A stretch of 64,000 nucleotides of DNA from Lutibacter sp. A64. Lineage in GTDB: Bacteria; Bacteroidota; Bacteroidia; Flavobacteriales; Flavobacteriaceae. A program made the position numbers and the translations under genes. The DNA lies in contig NZ_CP092487.1 of assembly GCF_022429565.1 (NCBI RefSeq), positions 643,501 to 707,500 of the forward strand, given 5' to 3'. Below, one piece after another: positions 36,619 to 45,542 of the stretch (positions are counted from its first letter, which is position 1; every line of letters begins with the position of its first letter). The notes beneath the pieces were generated by a model. It saw only the letters and a program-made list of their open reading frames with translations. It was not told the origin of the DNA and did no database searches.

Positions 36619-36692
36619 TAGCGTGATGCAGAATTGAACTGCAGACCTCCGGGTTATGAATCCGACGCTCTAACCAACTGAGCTACCACGCC
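36619..36692 (-). tRNA. tRNA-Met (anticodon CAT)
   Basis: Read on the minus strand it starts ggcgtggtagctcagttgg and folds into a full cloverleaf of 74 bases. The acceptor stem pairs GGCGTGG with TCACGCT (two G-U pairs), the T stem is TGCAG/CTGCA, and the anticodon loop is TTCATAA. The anticodon stem has one A-C mismatch next to the loop. CCA is not encoded. An initiator, elongator or lysidine-modified Ile tRNA cannot be told apart with certainty; elongator Met is most likely. Confidence 0.93.
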
Positions 36693-36819
36693 ATTTATTG
36701 AGGGTGCAAATATAAAAATAAAAAACTTGTTCTAGCAAATTTATTTGGCTATTTTTTTTAATAATTTAAATTTTTTTAAAATCGATAATTTATATATATT
36801 GTGCTTTTAAATAAAAGAG

Positions 36820-37203
36820 ATGTCAGCAAAAATAAAATTTGAAATAGAGTTCCCAATTCACGCTTCGCCAAATATGTTATATCAATATTTTGGAACACCT
36901 TCAGGGCTTTCTGAATGGTTTGCAGATAATGTAAATTCACGAGGTGAAATATTTACTTTTATATGGGATGGAGCAGAAGAAAAAGCAAAAGTATTACAAG
37001 AACGACCAGATGAAAAAATAAAATTCAAATGGCTAGATGGTGAAGATGATAAAAGCTATTTTGAATTTAGGATTGAAGTTGATGAAATAACTAAAGATGT
37101 TTCTTTAATAGTTACAGATTTTGCGGAAGAAGATGAAATAGATGAATCTAAAATGTTTTGGGAAAACCAAATAGATGAGTTAAAACATACTATCGGAGCA
37201 TAG
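36820..37203 (+). CDS. START-like domain protein
   Basis: A 127-residue soluble helix-grip protein. IEFPIHASPNMLYQYFGTPS, LSEWFADNVN and FIWDGAEEKAKV match the AHSA1/START-like proteins conserved in Bacteroidetes. The pocket presumably binds a lipid or other hydrophobic ligand; no substrate is known. The gene is followed by a terminator and then by an aminotransferase gene. Confidence 0.82.
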   Translation: MSAKIKFEIEFPIHASPNMLYQYFGTPSGLSEWFADNVNSRGEIFTFIWDGAEEKAKVLQERPDEKIKFKWLDGEDDKSYFEFRIEVDEITKDVSLIVTDFAEEDEIDESKMFWENQIDELKHTIGA

Positions 37204-37232
37204 ATTAATAAACCGTATTACAATTTTAAAAT

Positions 37233-37260
37233 TCCTTGTTCTTAGAGCAAGGTTTTTTTT
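37233..37260 (+). terminator. Terminator after the START-like gene
   Basis: Stem ccttg/caagg with a 9-base loop and a run of eight T, 30 bases after the stop codon. Confidence 0.85.
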
Positions 37261-37287
37261 ATGTAGTTTTGCACTAAATTTTTTTAT

Positions 37288-38106
37288 ATGATAAATTTTA
37301 ACGGTTCAATTTTTGAAAATAAAACACCTGTATTTAATAGTAAAAATAGAGCTTTTAAATATGGTGATGCACTTTTTGAAACTATAAAAGTAACAGACTC
37401 TAAAATTATTTTTTTAGAAGATCATTATTTTAGATTGATGGCTTCAATGAGAATGTTAAGAATGAAAATTCCAATGAGTTTAACAATGGAGTTTTTTGAA
37501 AAAGAGATTTTAAATACTGTAATAGCTAATAATTTAGAAGCTGCAAGAGTTAGAGTTACCGTTTATAGAAATGATGGTGGAAATTATGCCCCAATCAGTA
37601 ATAATTGTAGTTATTTAATTGAAGCTTCACCTTTAAATGTTGAGGTCAAAGAAAACTATACTTTAGATGTTTTTAAAGACTATTTTTTATATTCTGGTTT
37701 ACTTTCAACTATTAAAACTACCAATAAAATTACCAATGTTTTGGCAAGTGTTTTTGCAAAAGAAAATAAGCTAGATAATTGTGTATTGTTAAATGAAAAA
37801 AAGTATGTAGTTGAAGCCATAAATGGAAATATTTTTACCGTAAAAGGTACTATTATTAAAACACCACCTATTGAAGAAGGATGTGTGAAAGGAATAATGA
37901 GAAAAAAACTTATTGAAATATTATCTAAGACTAATGAGTTTACTTTAAAAGAAGAAGCTATTTCTCCTTTTGAACTTCAAAAGGCAGATGAGGTTTTTAT
38001 TACAAATGCTATTGTAGGTATACAGCCTGTAACAAATTATAAGAAGGCTACATTTAAAACAACAGTAGCAAATGCATTGGCACTAGAATTAAAAAAATTA
38101 GTTTAA
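37288..38106 (+). CDS. Aminotransferase class IV (IlvE/PabC-type)
   Basis: A 272-residue cytosolic PLP enzyme. The N-terminal half contains NRAFKYGDALFETIKV and the Arg-rich helix. KTTNKITNVLASVFAKEN contains the Schiff-base Lys, and NGNIFTVKGTIIKTPPIEEG with CVKGIMRKKL is the cofactor phosphate region. Candidates are branched-chain aminotransferase, D-amino acid transaminase and 4-amino-4-deoxychorismate lyase; the length and KTTN motif favour a lyase/PabC-like member, but specificity is not certain. The 3' end overlaps the convergent AlgH gene by 9 bases. Confidence 0.85.
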   Translation: MINFNGSIFENKTPVFNSKNRAFKYGDALFETIKVTDSKIIFLEDHYFRLMASMRMLRMKIPMSLTMEFFEKEILNTVIANNLEAARVRVTVYRNDGGNYAPISNNCSYLIEASPLNVEVKENYTLDVFKDYFLYSGLLSTIKTTNKITNVLASVFAKENKLDNCVLLNEKKYVVEAINGNIFTVKGTIIKTPPIEEGCVKGIMRKKLIEILSKTNEFTLKEEAISPFELQKADEVFITNAIVGIQPVTNYKKATFKTTVANALALELKKLV

Positions 38107-38655
38107 CGTAGGGTTTTTTGGTGCATTTGCCCAAATTTGATATTCACCACCAAAAGCCATTAATTGGTTTTTCCAAATTTCATCACTATTAATAGTTAAT
38201 AAATTGGGGTACTTGTTTTTAGTTATTACCCAAGTAGATTCATTAATTTCTTCATTTAATTGGTTTAGAGACCAACCCGAATATCCTAAGAAAAAACGAA
38301 TATCAGAATGATTGATGGTTTTTTCATTTAGAAGCTTTGTTAGTGAGTTAAAATTACCACCCCAATAAAAATCTGCATCTATTTGAATGCTTCCCGGAAT
38401 TAGTTCTGGTACTTTATGAATAAAGTATAAGTTTTCTTGGTCCACGGGACCACCACTATACACAGTGAAATCACATTCAATTTCAGGAATTAAATCGTGT
38501 AAAACATATTCTGTAGGTTTATTTATAATAAATCCAATGCAACCATCTTGGCTATGTTCAGTTAAATATATTACAGATCTATTAAATTCTTTATCATTAA
38601 GAATGGATGGTTCTGCAACTAATAATTTACCTTTTGTAGGAATTTTATCTACCAT
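38098..38655 (-). CDS. YqgE/AlgH family protein
   Basis: A 185-residue soluble protein. GKLLVAEPSILNDKEFNRSV, VIYLTEHSQDGCIGFIINKP, the YSGGPVDQENLYFIHK segment and FFLGYSGWSLNQLNEEI are the four family blocks. Biochemical role is unknown; homologues occur widely in Gram-negative bacteria. Its stop region overlaps the convergent aminotransferase gene. HU lies about 100 bases upstream on the same strand but ends at its own terminator. Confidence 0.93.
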   Translation of the reverse strand: MVDKIPTKGKLLVAEPSILNDKEFNRSVIYLTEHSQDGCIGFIINKPTEYVLHDLIPEIECDFTVYSGGPVDQENLYFIHKVPELIPGSIQIDADFYWGGNFNSLTKLLNEKTINHSDIRFFLGYSGWSLNQLNEEINESTWVITKNKYPNLLTINSDEIWKNQLMAFGGEYQIWANAPKNPTLN

Positions 38656-38698
38656 AATTAGTATTAATGTATACTAAATATAGTAAAAAATGTTAATA

Positions 38699-38728
38699 AA
38701 AAAAACTCTTCAAAAATTGAAGAGTTTA
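38699..38728 (-). terminator. Terminator of the HU gene
   Basis: Perfect stem aaactcttc/gaagagttt with a 7-base loop and, on the minus strand, a T-run of eight. Confidence 0.9.
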
Positions 38729-38755
38729 ATTTATAATAAGAAAAGTTCTTATTTA

Positions 38756-39028
38756 TTAGTTTACAGCGTCACTGAAACCAGCTCCTGCTTTAAATTTTAC
38801 AACATTTTTTGCTGCAATTTCAATAGATTTTCCTGTTTGAGGATTTCTTCCTGTTCTAGCTGCTCTTTTAGAGATAGACCAAGTTCCCCATCCTACTAAT
38901 GCAACTTTATCACCTTTTTTTAATGCATTTGTAACATTTTCAGTAAGTGATTCTAATGCTGCTTTTGCTGCTGCTTTTGAGATGCCAGCATCAGCTGCCA
39001 TTGCATCAATTAAATCTGATTTGTTCAT
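38756..39028 (-). CDS. hup: HU-family DNA-binding protein
   Basis: A 90-residue nucleoid protein that binds and bends DNA as a dimer. [20 protein letters not shown] is the helical dimer part; [20 protein letters not shown] and [18 protein letters not shown] form the DNA-binding arm with the conserved Pro. It is monocistronic, with a clear promoter at 39082-39111 and a terminator. Confidence 0.97.
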   Translation of the reverse strand: MNKSDLIDAMAADAGISKAAAKAALESLTENVTNALKKGDKVALVGWGTWSISKRAARTGRNPQTGKSIEIAAKNVVKFKAGAGFSDAVN

Positions 39029-39081
39029 AATTTGAATTTTAAATTAATTGGTTAAACATTTTTTACTTGTAATAAGCTTAA

Positions 39082-39111
39082 CAAAGTTATATGGAATAAG
39101 GGTTTATGCAA
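39082..39111 (-). promoter_or_regulatory. Promoter of the HU gene
   Basis: On the minus strand TTG, a 19-base spacer and TAACTTTG match the Bacteroidetes consensus TTG-N19-TAnnTTTG. The start codon is 54 bases past the -7 element. Confidence 0.85.
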
Positions 39112-39215
39112 GTTTTTACTGATAAAAATCAGTATTTTGTTAATAAATGATGATAAATGTTAATAACATTGCTTTTTTTTATTCAAAATAGCCGCTAACC
39201 CCTTTAAAATAAGAG

Positions 39216-40160
39216 TTATTCCATTTTAGAATTGGTTTGAAATGTATATCCATTTAACAAACTTCTACTGTCCATCTTTTTTTTCCCAGCTAATTGTAAA
39301 CTGTCAATTTTTAAGAATCCATTTGGTGCTGCAATTTTAATTTCATTTTTTGAAGCAAGAACACTACCATTTTCTAGTGTATGTGTTTCAAAAATTGGAG
39401 TAACATCAAAAATTTTGACTTTTATTTTTTCTTCATTATTTATTAAAGTTGTCCAAGCTGCTGGATAAGGATTTAAACCTCTAATTAAATTGTAGGTATT
39501 GGTTAAAGAATTGTTCCAATTTATTTTACAGGTTTCTGTAAATATTTTTGGGGCTGCTTTTTCTTCAATTTCAGGTTGTTTTATTGTTTTAACAGCACCT
39601 TTTTCTATTTGTTGAACTGTTTTAACAACTAAACCGCTTCCAATAGTCATTAGTTTATCATGTAATTCACCTAAAATAGTATTTTCGTCTATGTTAACTT
39701 CTTCTTGTAAGATTATATTTCCGGTATCAATTTTTTCATCAATAAAGAATGTTGTAACACCTGTTTTAGTTTCTCCATTAATTATAGCCCAATTTATAGG
39801 TGCTGCACCTCGGTAATTTGGTAATAATGATGCGTGTAAATTAAATGTACCAAATTCTGGCATTTGCCAAACTACTTTTGGCAACATTCTAAAAGCAACT
39901 ACAATTTGTAAATTAGCATTTAAACTTTGTAATTCTGTTATAAAAGCTTCATCTTTTAAATTTGTAGGTTGTAAAATGTTTAATTGGTGTTTTAATGCAT
40001 ATTTTTTAACGGCAGATTCATTTAATTTTCTTCCTCTTCCTGCTGGTTTGTCGGGTGCAGTAATTACTCCAACTACATTAAACTTAGCTTTTACAAGGGC
40101 ATCTAAAGTTGCAACGGCAAATTCAGGTGTTCCCATAAATACAATTCTTATATCTTTCAT
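39216..40160 (-). CDS. fmt: Methionyl-tRNA formyltransferase
   Basis: This 314-residue cytosolic enzyme formylates initiator Met-tRNA with 10-formyl-THF. IVFMGTPEFAVATLDALVKA starts the formyltransferase domain; FNLHASLLPNYRGAAPINWA contains the catalytic His and the SLLP signature, and TTFFIDEKIDTG follows. The C-terminal tRNA-binding domain (about 205-314) is present. Its start overlaps the last base of the RecQ gene, so it is translated from the same mRNA as recQ and the upstream ATPase gene. Confidence 0.97.
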   Translation of the reverse strand: MKDIRIVFMGTPEFAVATLDALVKAKFNVVGVITAPDKPAGRGRKLNESAVKKYALKHQLNILQPTNLKDEAFITELQSLNANLQIVVAFRMLPKVVWQMPEFGTFNLHASLLPNYRGAAPINWAIINGETKTGVTTFFIDEKIDTGNIILQEEVNIDENTILGELHDKLMTIGSGLVVKTVQQIEKGAVKTIKQPEIEEKAAPKIFTETCKINWNNSLTNTYNLIRGLNPYPAAWTTLINNEEKIKVKIFDVTPIFETHTLENGSVLASKNEIKIAAPNGFLKIDSLQLAGKKKMDSRSLLNGYTFQTNSKME

Positions 40161-42055
40161 TAAATCTTTAGTTTAAATTTATTTTGCGAAGTTATGGCAA
40201 TTTTATTTTTTTCTAAGAGTATTTTTAGAGAATTTAAGAGTTGCTCTTTGTTGCATTTAAGTGCTACTGATAAATCTTGTGATGATAAGTCTTGAACTTT
40301 TAAAAGTTCAATAATTTTAGTTAAAAGTGCGGTGTTAGTTTCTGTAGGTGCATTTTTAGATTTACAAACATCGCATTTGCCACAAGGTTCTGTAATTGTT
40401 TCACCAAAATAGGAGAGGAGCTGTATATTTCTACAAGTTTTTGTGTTTTTAATAAAATCTATAGTAGCTTTTAACTTGTCGTATTTTAAAGTGTATTGTT
40501 TTTCTATGTTTTTTGAAATGCTATTGATGGTATAATTATCTTCTCGAATTACTAAAAAGGTTAATCTCGAATTGGAGTTTTCAAAATTGTAATTTATAAT
40601 TCCATTAGTGTTTAAATCATTTAAAATGGAAATTACATTTTTTTTTGAAATGCCTAATTTTTTTGATAATTTATACTCATCTATTATTGTATAATGTTCA
40701 AAAATACCTCCGTAACTTCTTAAAATTAATTTTATAAATTCATTTTTTGAAGGATATTCTTCTAAATAATTAAATAATTGATCGTTGCTAATTGTAAATT
40801 TTAAAGTTGATTTTTTGGTGAAATTTTCATCTAATAGTATTACATTTTCTCTTTCTAAAACTTTTATGGCATTGTAGGTAGTTAAAATATTTAACTTATA
40901 AGTTGCACAAAATTCTTGTATCGAAAAATTAAAAGATTCTAAAGGTTGTTCTCCAAGTGAAATTTTAAAAAACTGATTTAAATAAAAATAGACTTCTTTT
41001 ATATATTGTGTGGTTGGTGTGTTTTTTTTAAACCGAACTTCAGAGTCGTATAAATTAGCATTATTTGTTAATATTAATGAATAAGATTCTTTTCCATCTC
41101 TACCAGCTCTTCCTGCTTCTTGTATGTAATTTTCTAAGCTATTTGGAATATTTAAATGTATTACAACACGCACATTTGGTTTGTCTATTCCCATTCCAAA
41201 GGCATTTGTAGCTACCATAATTGGTGTTTTATCTGCAATCCAACTTTCGTAAGCTGCGTTTTTTTCATCAACAGACAAGCCGCCGTGATAATAGGTGCTT
41301 TTAAAATTTTGTTGTAATAAATACTTGTTTATTTCTTTTGTTTGCTTTCTATTATTGGTGTAAATTATAACAGATTCTTTAATGTAATTTAGTATTTGAA
41401 TTAAATTGGCATAGTAATTCTCGGTATAAATTACCTTGTAGATTAAGTTAGTCCGTCTTAAAGATTTTTTAAAAATTGTAGCATCTTCAATTTCTAAATT
41501 ATGTGTAATATCTTCAAATACTTTTTGTGTAGCTGTAGCAGTTAAGGCAACAAATGTAGTATTTGGTTGTAATTCTTTTAGAACAGGAATTTTTAAATAA
41601 GATGGTCTAAAATCGTGCCCCCATTCAGAGATACAATGCGCTTCATCTATAGCTATAAACGACACCTGTAATTGTTTTATTTTTTCTTGAATAAATGGAG
41701 ATTGTAATTTTTCGGGTGATAAATACAAGAATTTATAACCTCCAAATTGTAAATTGTCAAAAGCAATAATAACTTCTTCTTGTGATAGTTTAGAAGTTAA
41801 AGCAATGGCTTTAATATTTTTTTCGGTTAAACTTTCTACTTGGTCTTTTATTAATGCAATTAATGGCGAAATAACAATACAAACACCGTTTAGAACCAAT
41901 GCAGGTACTTGGTAACATAAAGATTTACCATTTCCTGTTGGTAATAAAACAACACAATTTTCACCATTAATTACAGAATTTATAATTTCATCTTGTGGTG
42001 GTCTAAATTGGTTGTATCCCCAGTAGGTTTTTAATATTTCTAAAGGTGATTTCAT
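40160..42055 (-). CDS. recQ: RecQ-family ATP-dependent DNA helicase
   Basis: A 631-residue 3'-5' DNA helicase. Motifs in order: VLLPTGNGKSLCYQVPAL (Walker A), DEAHCISEWGHDFRPSY (DEAH), ALTATATQKV, MATNAFGMGIDKPNVR and QEAGRAGRDG. The zinc site is C-x3-QLLSYFGE with CGKCDVC. The C-terminal part lacks a clear HRDC domain. It overlaps the upstream ATPase gene by 4 bases and fmt by 1 base, an arrangement that implies a three-gene operon. Confidence 0.95.
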   Translation of the reverse strand: MKSPLEILKTYWGYNQFRPPQDEIINSVINGENCVVLLPTGNGKSLCYQVPALVLNGVCIVISPLIALIKDQVESLTEKNIKAIALTSKLSQEEVIIAFDNLQFGGYKFLYLSPEKLQSPFIQEKIKQLQVSFIAIDEAHCISEWGHDFRPSYLKIPVLKELQPNTTFVALTATATQKVFEDITHNLEIEDATIFKKSLRRTNLIYKVIYTENYYANLIQILNYIKESVIIYTNNRKQTKEINKYLLQQNFKSTYYHGGLSVDEKNAAYESWIADKTPIMVATNAFGMGIDKPNVRVVIHLNIPNSLENYIQEAGRAGRDGKESYSLILTNNANLYDSEVRFKKNTPTTQYIKEVYFYLNQFFKISLGEQPLESFNFSIQEFCATYKLNILTTYNAIKVLERENVILLDENFTKKSTLKFTISNDQLFNYLEEYPSKNEFIKLILRSYGGIFEHYTIIDEYKLSKKLGISKKNVISILNDLNTNGIINYNFENSNSRLTFLVIREDNYTINSISKNIEKQYTLKYDKLKATIDFIKNTKTCRNIQLLSYFGETITEPCGKCDVCKSKNAPTETNTALLTKIIELLKVQDLSSQDLSVALKCNKEQLLNSLKILLEKNKIAITSQNKFKLKI

Positions 42056-42588
42056 TTATTTAAATGAGATAAAATAAAATCGGTTCTTTCTTGTACAGTT
42101 CCGGTTGGAACTTCAATAATTGGGTATTTTAATTTTTTATAAGTACGTTCTAAATGATTGTGAATTGCTAATGCTTGTTCAAAATTTTCATAACGTTCGT
42201 CATCAGAGATATAGATTTCTTCCCAAGGAGGCATTAAAAAAATAGTATCGTATCTATATAAATTACTTTTAGTAATGTATGTTTTAGGGTAATCTATGCT
42301 AATATAATTCATATAAGCGTGTACATCTGGAACACCTCTGTCAAAAAAAACGAGGTCTGTGTTTTTTTTCTCGGCTTCAATATATTGGTTAATACGTCCT
42401 TCTAATAATAGTTCGCTAAAAAGTAGTGGTTTTGTTAAAAATAATTGATCAATACCTTTTTTACGTGCGTTTAGAGTAACTTGTCTTGAAATTTCTGGCA
42501 TGCAAAGAAAATTTCTAGCTATTAACTCATTTATTACTGTAGATTTACCTGTTCCTGGACCTCCAGTTATCACAATTTTTTGCTGCAT
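42052..42588 (-). CDS. Small P-loop ATPase (AAA_28-like)
   Basis: A 178-residue single-domain ATPase. MQQKIVITGGPGTGKSTVIN is an N-terminal Walker A, and LVFFDRGVPDVHAYM supplies the Walker B-like Asp. EISRQVTLNARKKG matches PF13521-type proteins, related to nucleoside and NMN kinases. The substrate is unknown. It is the first gene of an operon with recQ and fmt. Confidence 0.82.
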   Translation of the reverse strand: MQQKIVITGGPGTGKSTVINELIARNFLCMPEISRQVTLNARKKGIDQLFLTKPLLFSELLLEGRINQYIEAEKKNTDLVFFDRGVPDVHAYMNYISIDYPKTYITKSNLYRYDTIFLMPPWEEIYISDDERYENFEQALAIHNHLERTYKKLKYPIIEVPTGTVQERTDFILSHLNK

Positions 42589-42707
42589 TTTACAAAAATA
42601 AGGTATTCGATAAATTATACTAAAAATATTAATGTAATTTTGTCAGCAATATATTAACATTTTTGGCTTGGTATTATATTTGTAAGCTATATTTTCAAAA
42701 AAAGTAC

Positions 42708-42989
42708 ATGGATAAAAGAACACAATTTTATAAAAAACTAAAAAAGAAATTAAAAAAGGATACTACTTTCCCTAGCAAATACCTTTTTAAATTTATAGTG
42801 CCTTCAGAAACTGTAAAAATAGATGAGATTGAAAGTTTATTCAATCATCAAGGGGCTGTAATTACTAAAAAAACTTCAAAAACTGGTAAATTTACAAGTG
42901 TTTCTATACATATTGTAATGAAAAAAGCTGATGATATTATTTTAAAATACCAACAGGCAGAAAAAATTGAAGGAATAATATCTTTGTGA
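42708..42989 (+). CDS. DUF493 (YbeD-like) protein
   Basis: A 93-residue protein with an ACT-like ferredoxin fold. FPSKYLFKFIVPSETVKIDE, the Lys-rich KKTSKTGKFTSVSIHI and MKKADDIILKYQQ are the family blocks. The frame is open further upstream to a possible start at 42663, but the ATG at 42708 fits the family length and its conserved start. E. coli YbeD is linked to lipoate metabolism, but the role in Bacteroidetes is unknown. Confidence 0.88.
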   Translation: MDKRTQFYKKLKKKLKKDTTFPSKYLFKFIVPSETVKIDEIESLFNHQGAVITKKTSKTGKFTSVSIHIVMKKADDIILKYQQAEKIEGIISL

Positions 42990-43082
42990 TTTTGTTAACT
43001 AAAAAACTAAAAAATATAAAATAAATTGCACCGTTCTAAATTAATTTATAAATGTTAATTTAAAATAGGAAATTAGAGTTTT

Positions 43083-44696
43083 ATGAAGTTTAATTATGTA
43101 TTAATTATTGTTGTTTTATACTGTTTAAATGGTATATCTCAAAACAGAGAAACAGTATTGTTTTCTATAGATAATACAGACTTCTACACACAAGAATTTC
43201 TTGATAATTATAATAAAAATGCAACTTTAGTTTCAGATTCTGTAAATAGTATTGAAAATTATTTAGATTTATTTATTAATTATAAGTTAAAGGTTAAAGA
43301 AGCGAAAGAACTTAAATTAGATACTTTACCTAGTTATATTAATGAGTTGAATGACTATAAAATGCGTTTAATTCAACCGTATTTAAAAGATAAGAAGGTT
43401 ACTAATAAATTGGTTGTTGAAGCTTTTGAAAGACTTCAAAAAGAAATAAATGCAAGTCATATTTTAATATCTTTAAAGCCAGATGCAAGTCCGAAAGATA
43501 CCTTAGCAGTTTATTCTAAATTAATGGAAGCTCGTAAATTAATTACAAGTGGATCTTCTTTTTCAAAAATAGCTAAACAGTATTCAGACGATCCTTCAGC
43601 ACAGCAAAATGGTGGTAATTTAGGTTTTTTTACAGCTTTACAAATGGTATATCCTTTTGAAAATGCTGCTTATTCAACGCCTGTAAATACAGTTTCAAAA
43701 CCTTTTAGAACACAATTTGGATATCATATTTTGCAAGTGCACGAAATTAGACCTGCTTTAGGAGCGGTTGAAGTTGCACATATTATGATTAAAAACAATG
43801 ATGCTGTTGCAGCAAAATCTAAAATAGATTCAATTTATAAATTGGTTTTAAATAATAAGGAGCGTTTTTCTGAATTGGCTTCAAAATATTCTGATGATAG
43901 AGCAACAGCTTCTAATGGCGGAAAATTAAATAAATTTACCTATGGACAAATGCTTGAATCATTTTCAAAAGAAGCATTTAAATTAGAACATATTTCAGAA
44001 ATTTCACAACCTTTTAAAACGGAATATGGATGGCATATTGTTAAACTATTAAAAAAATATCCAGTTCCAAATTTTGAAGAAATAAAAGATGATTTAACGC
44101 GTAAAATTGAGCGAGATGAACGTTCAAATTTAATTGGGAAATCTGTAATTAATAGGTTACAAAAAAAACATACTATCTTAGTCGATACATTAGCTTTAAA
44201 CCAATTTAAAGATAGAAATTGGCGAAATTTAACCAATGCAAATAGTGTTTTATTAACAATAAATAATAAGGAAATTAGACAAGTTGAATTTGCGAAATTT
44301 TTAAAATTAAATTTAAATGAAACTGTTTTAAGTGCTTTTAAAAAATTTAAAGAACAAGAAGTGCTTAATTATTATAAAGAAACTATAGAATTTACAAATA
44401 AAGAGTTTGCGGCTACTTATAATGAATTTAAAGAAGGCTTACTTTTGTTTGATTTACTCGAGAAAAAAGTTTGGGAAAAATCTAAAGATAGTGCCAGCCT
44501 TTCAAACTATTTTATAAGATTTAAAGATACTAAATATGCCAATAAAGAGTTAGAAACTAATAAAGGTGTTGTAATAAATGATTATCAAAATTATTTAGAG
44601 CAGTTATGGGTTGAAGCCTTGTATAAAAAGTATAAGGTTAAAATTAATAAGTCAGAAAAAAAGAGATTAATTAAATTAAATCAGAAAAAAAGTTGA
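43083..44696 (+). CDS. Periplasmic peptidylprolyl isomerase with two parvulin domains
   Basis: A 537-residue exported protein, SurA/PpiD-like, helping outer-membrane proteins fold. A signal peptide ends near residue 19 (YCLNGISQ). A SurA-like N domain precedes two rotamase domains: first ASHILISLKPDASPKD to YHILQVHE (about 122-222), second AHIMIKNN to WHIVKLLKK (about 232-327). A helical C-terminal domain of about 200 residues follows. It overlaps the next gene by 4 bases and begins a run of three isomerase-like genes. Confidence 0.92.
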   Translation: MKFNYVLIIVVLYCLNGISQNRETVLFSIDNTDFYTQEFLDNYNKNATLVSDSVNSIENYLDLFINYKLKVKEAKELKLDTLPSYINELNDYKMRLIQPYLKDKKVTNKLVVEAFERLQKEINASHILISLKPDASPKDTLAVYSKLMEARKLITSGSSFSKIAKQYSDDPSAQQNGGNLGFFTALQMVYPFENAAYSTPVNTVSKPFRTQFGYHILQVHEIRPALGAVEVAHIMIKNNDAVAAKSKIDSIYKLVLNNKERFSELASKYSDDRATASNGGKLNKFTYGQMLESFSKEAFKLEHISEISQPFKTEYGWHIVKLLKKYPVPNFEEIKDDLTRKIERDERSNLIGKSVINRLQKKHTILVDTLALNQFKDRNWRNLTNANSVLLTINNKEIRQVEFAKFLKLNLNETVLSAFKKFKEQEVLNYYKETIEFTNKEFAATYNEFKEGLLLFDLLEKKVWEKSKDSASLSNYFIRFKDTKYANKELETNKGVVINDYQNYLEQLWVEALYKKYKVKINKSEKKRLIKLNQKKS

Positions 44697-45541
44697 AACA
44701 ATTAGCCGTTTATATATGCTTGTTTTTTATGTTGCTGTCGTGCAATTATTTTACTATAAAAGATGATACGCGTGAAGCTGTAGCACGTGTAAACGATACA
44801 TACCTTTATAAGAAAGATTTAAAAAATGTTGTTTCGGCAGGAGTGTCTAAAACCGATAGTATTTTATTGGTAAATAATTTTATTAATAATTGGATAAAGC
44901 AACAGTTGTTGCTAGAGAAAGCTCAAATTAATTTAGAAAATAAAACAGAAGAATTTGATGTTTTAGTGAAAACATATAGAGAAGATTTATTTATAAATTC
45001 TTATAAAGAAGCTGTTGTTAAACAGTATTTAGACACAACAATTACAGAAAATGATATTCAAGAATTTTATTCTAAAAACAATCAAAACTTTAAATTAAAT
45101 GAAGAGTTATTAAAGTTAAAGTATATTAAAATTGGAAAAGATATTTACAATAAAGAATCGGTAATAAAATTGTTTAAATCTTCTAAAAAAAGCGATTTAG
45201 ACAGTCTTCATTCTGTAGAAATGGCCTTAAAATCACATCATTTAAACGATTCGGTTTGGGTAAAGTATACCGATTTAATTTTAAAAGTTCCAATATTAAA
45301 AAATGAAGATAAAAACCAATTATTAAAAAAAGATAATTTTATAGAAAAAGAAGATTCATTAAGCTTATATTTGGTGGCTATAAAAGATGTGTTAAAAAGA
45401 AATGAAATTGCTCCAACAAGCTATATAACACCTACAATTAAGCAAATGATTTTACATCAACGTAAATTATTATTATTAAGAAATATAGAAGAAACATTAA
45501 TAGATGATGCAAGAAAAAAACAACAATTTGAAACATATTAA
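44693..45541 (+). CDS. SurA/PpiC-related lipoprotein without a rotamase domain
   Basis: A 282-residue lipoprotein starting at a TTG that overlaps the previous stop codon. The lipobox MLLSC places Cys at residue 17. VARVNDTYLYKKDLKNVV and NNWIKQQLLLEKAQINL resemble the SurA N-terminal chaperone domain, but no parvulin motif follows. It may act as a chaperone partner of the isomerases on both sides. Its stop is one base before the next gene's start codon, so the three genes are coupled. Confidence 0.8.
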   Translation: MKQLAVYICLFFMLLSCNYFTIKDDTREAVARVNDTYLYKKDLKNVVSAGVSKTDSILLVNNFINNWIKQQLLLEKAQINLENKTEEFDVLVKTYREDLFINSYKEAVVKQYLDTTITENDIQEFYSKNNQNFKLNEELLKLKYIKIGKDIYNKESVIKLFKSSKKSDLDSLHSVEMALKSHHLNDSVWVKYTDLILKVPILKNEDKNQLLKKDNFIEKEDSLSLYLVAIKDVLKRNEIAPTSYITPTIKQMILHQRKLLLLRNIEETLIDDARKKQQFETY

Positions 45542-45542
45542 A

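Noticed and set aside
42663..42707. Upstream extension of the DUF493 gene
   Set aside because: The 15 extra codons are not part of the family, and the ATG at 42708 gives the expected length.
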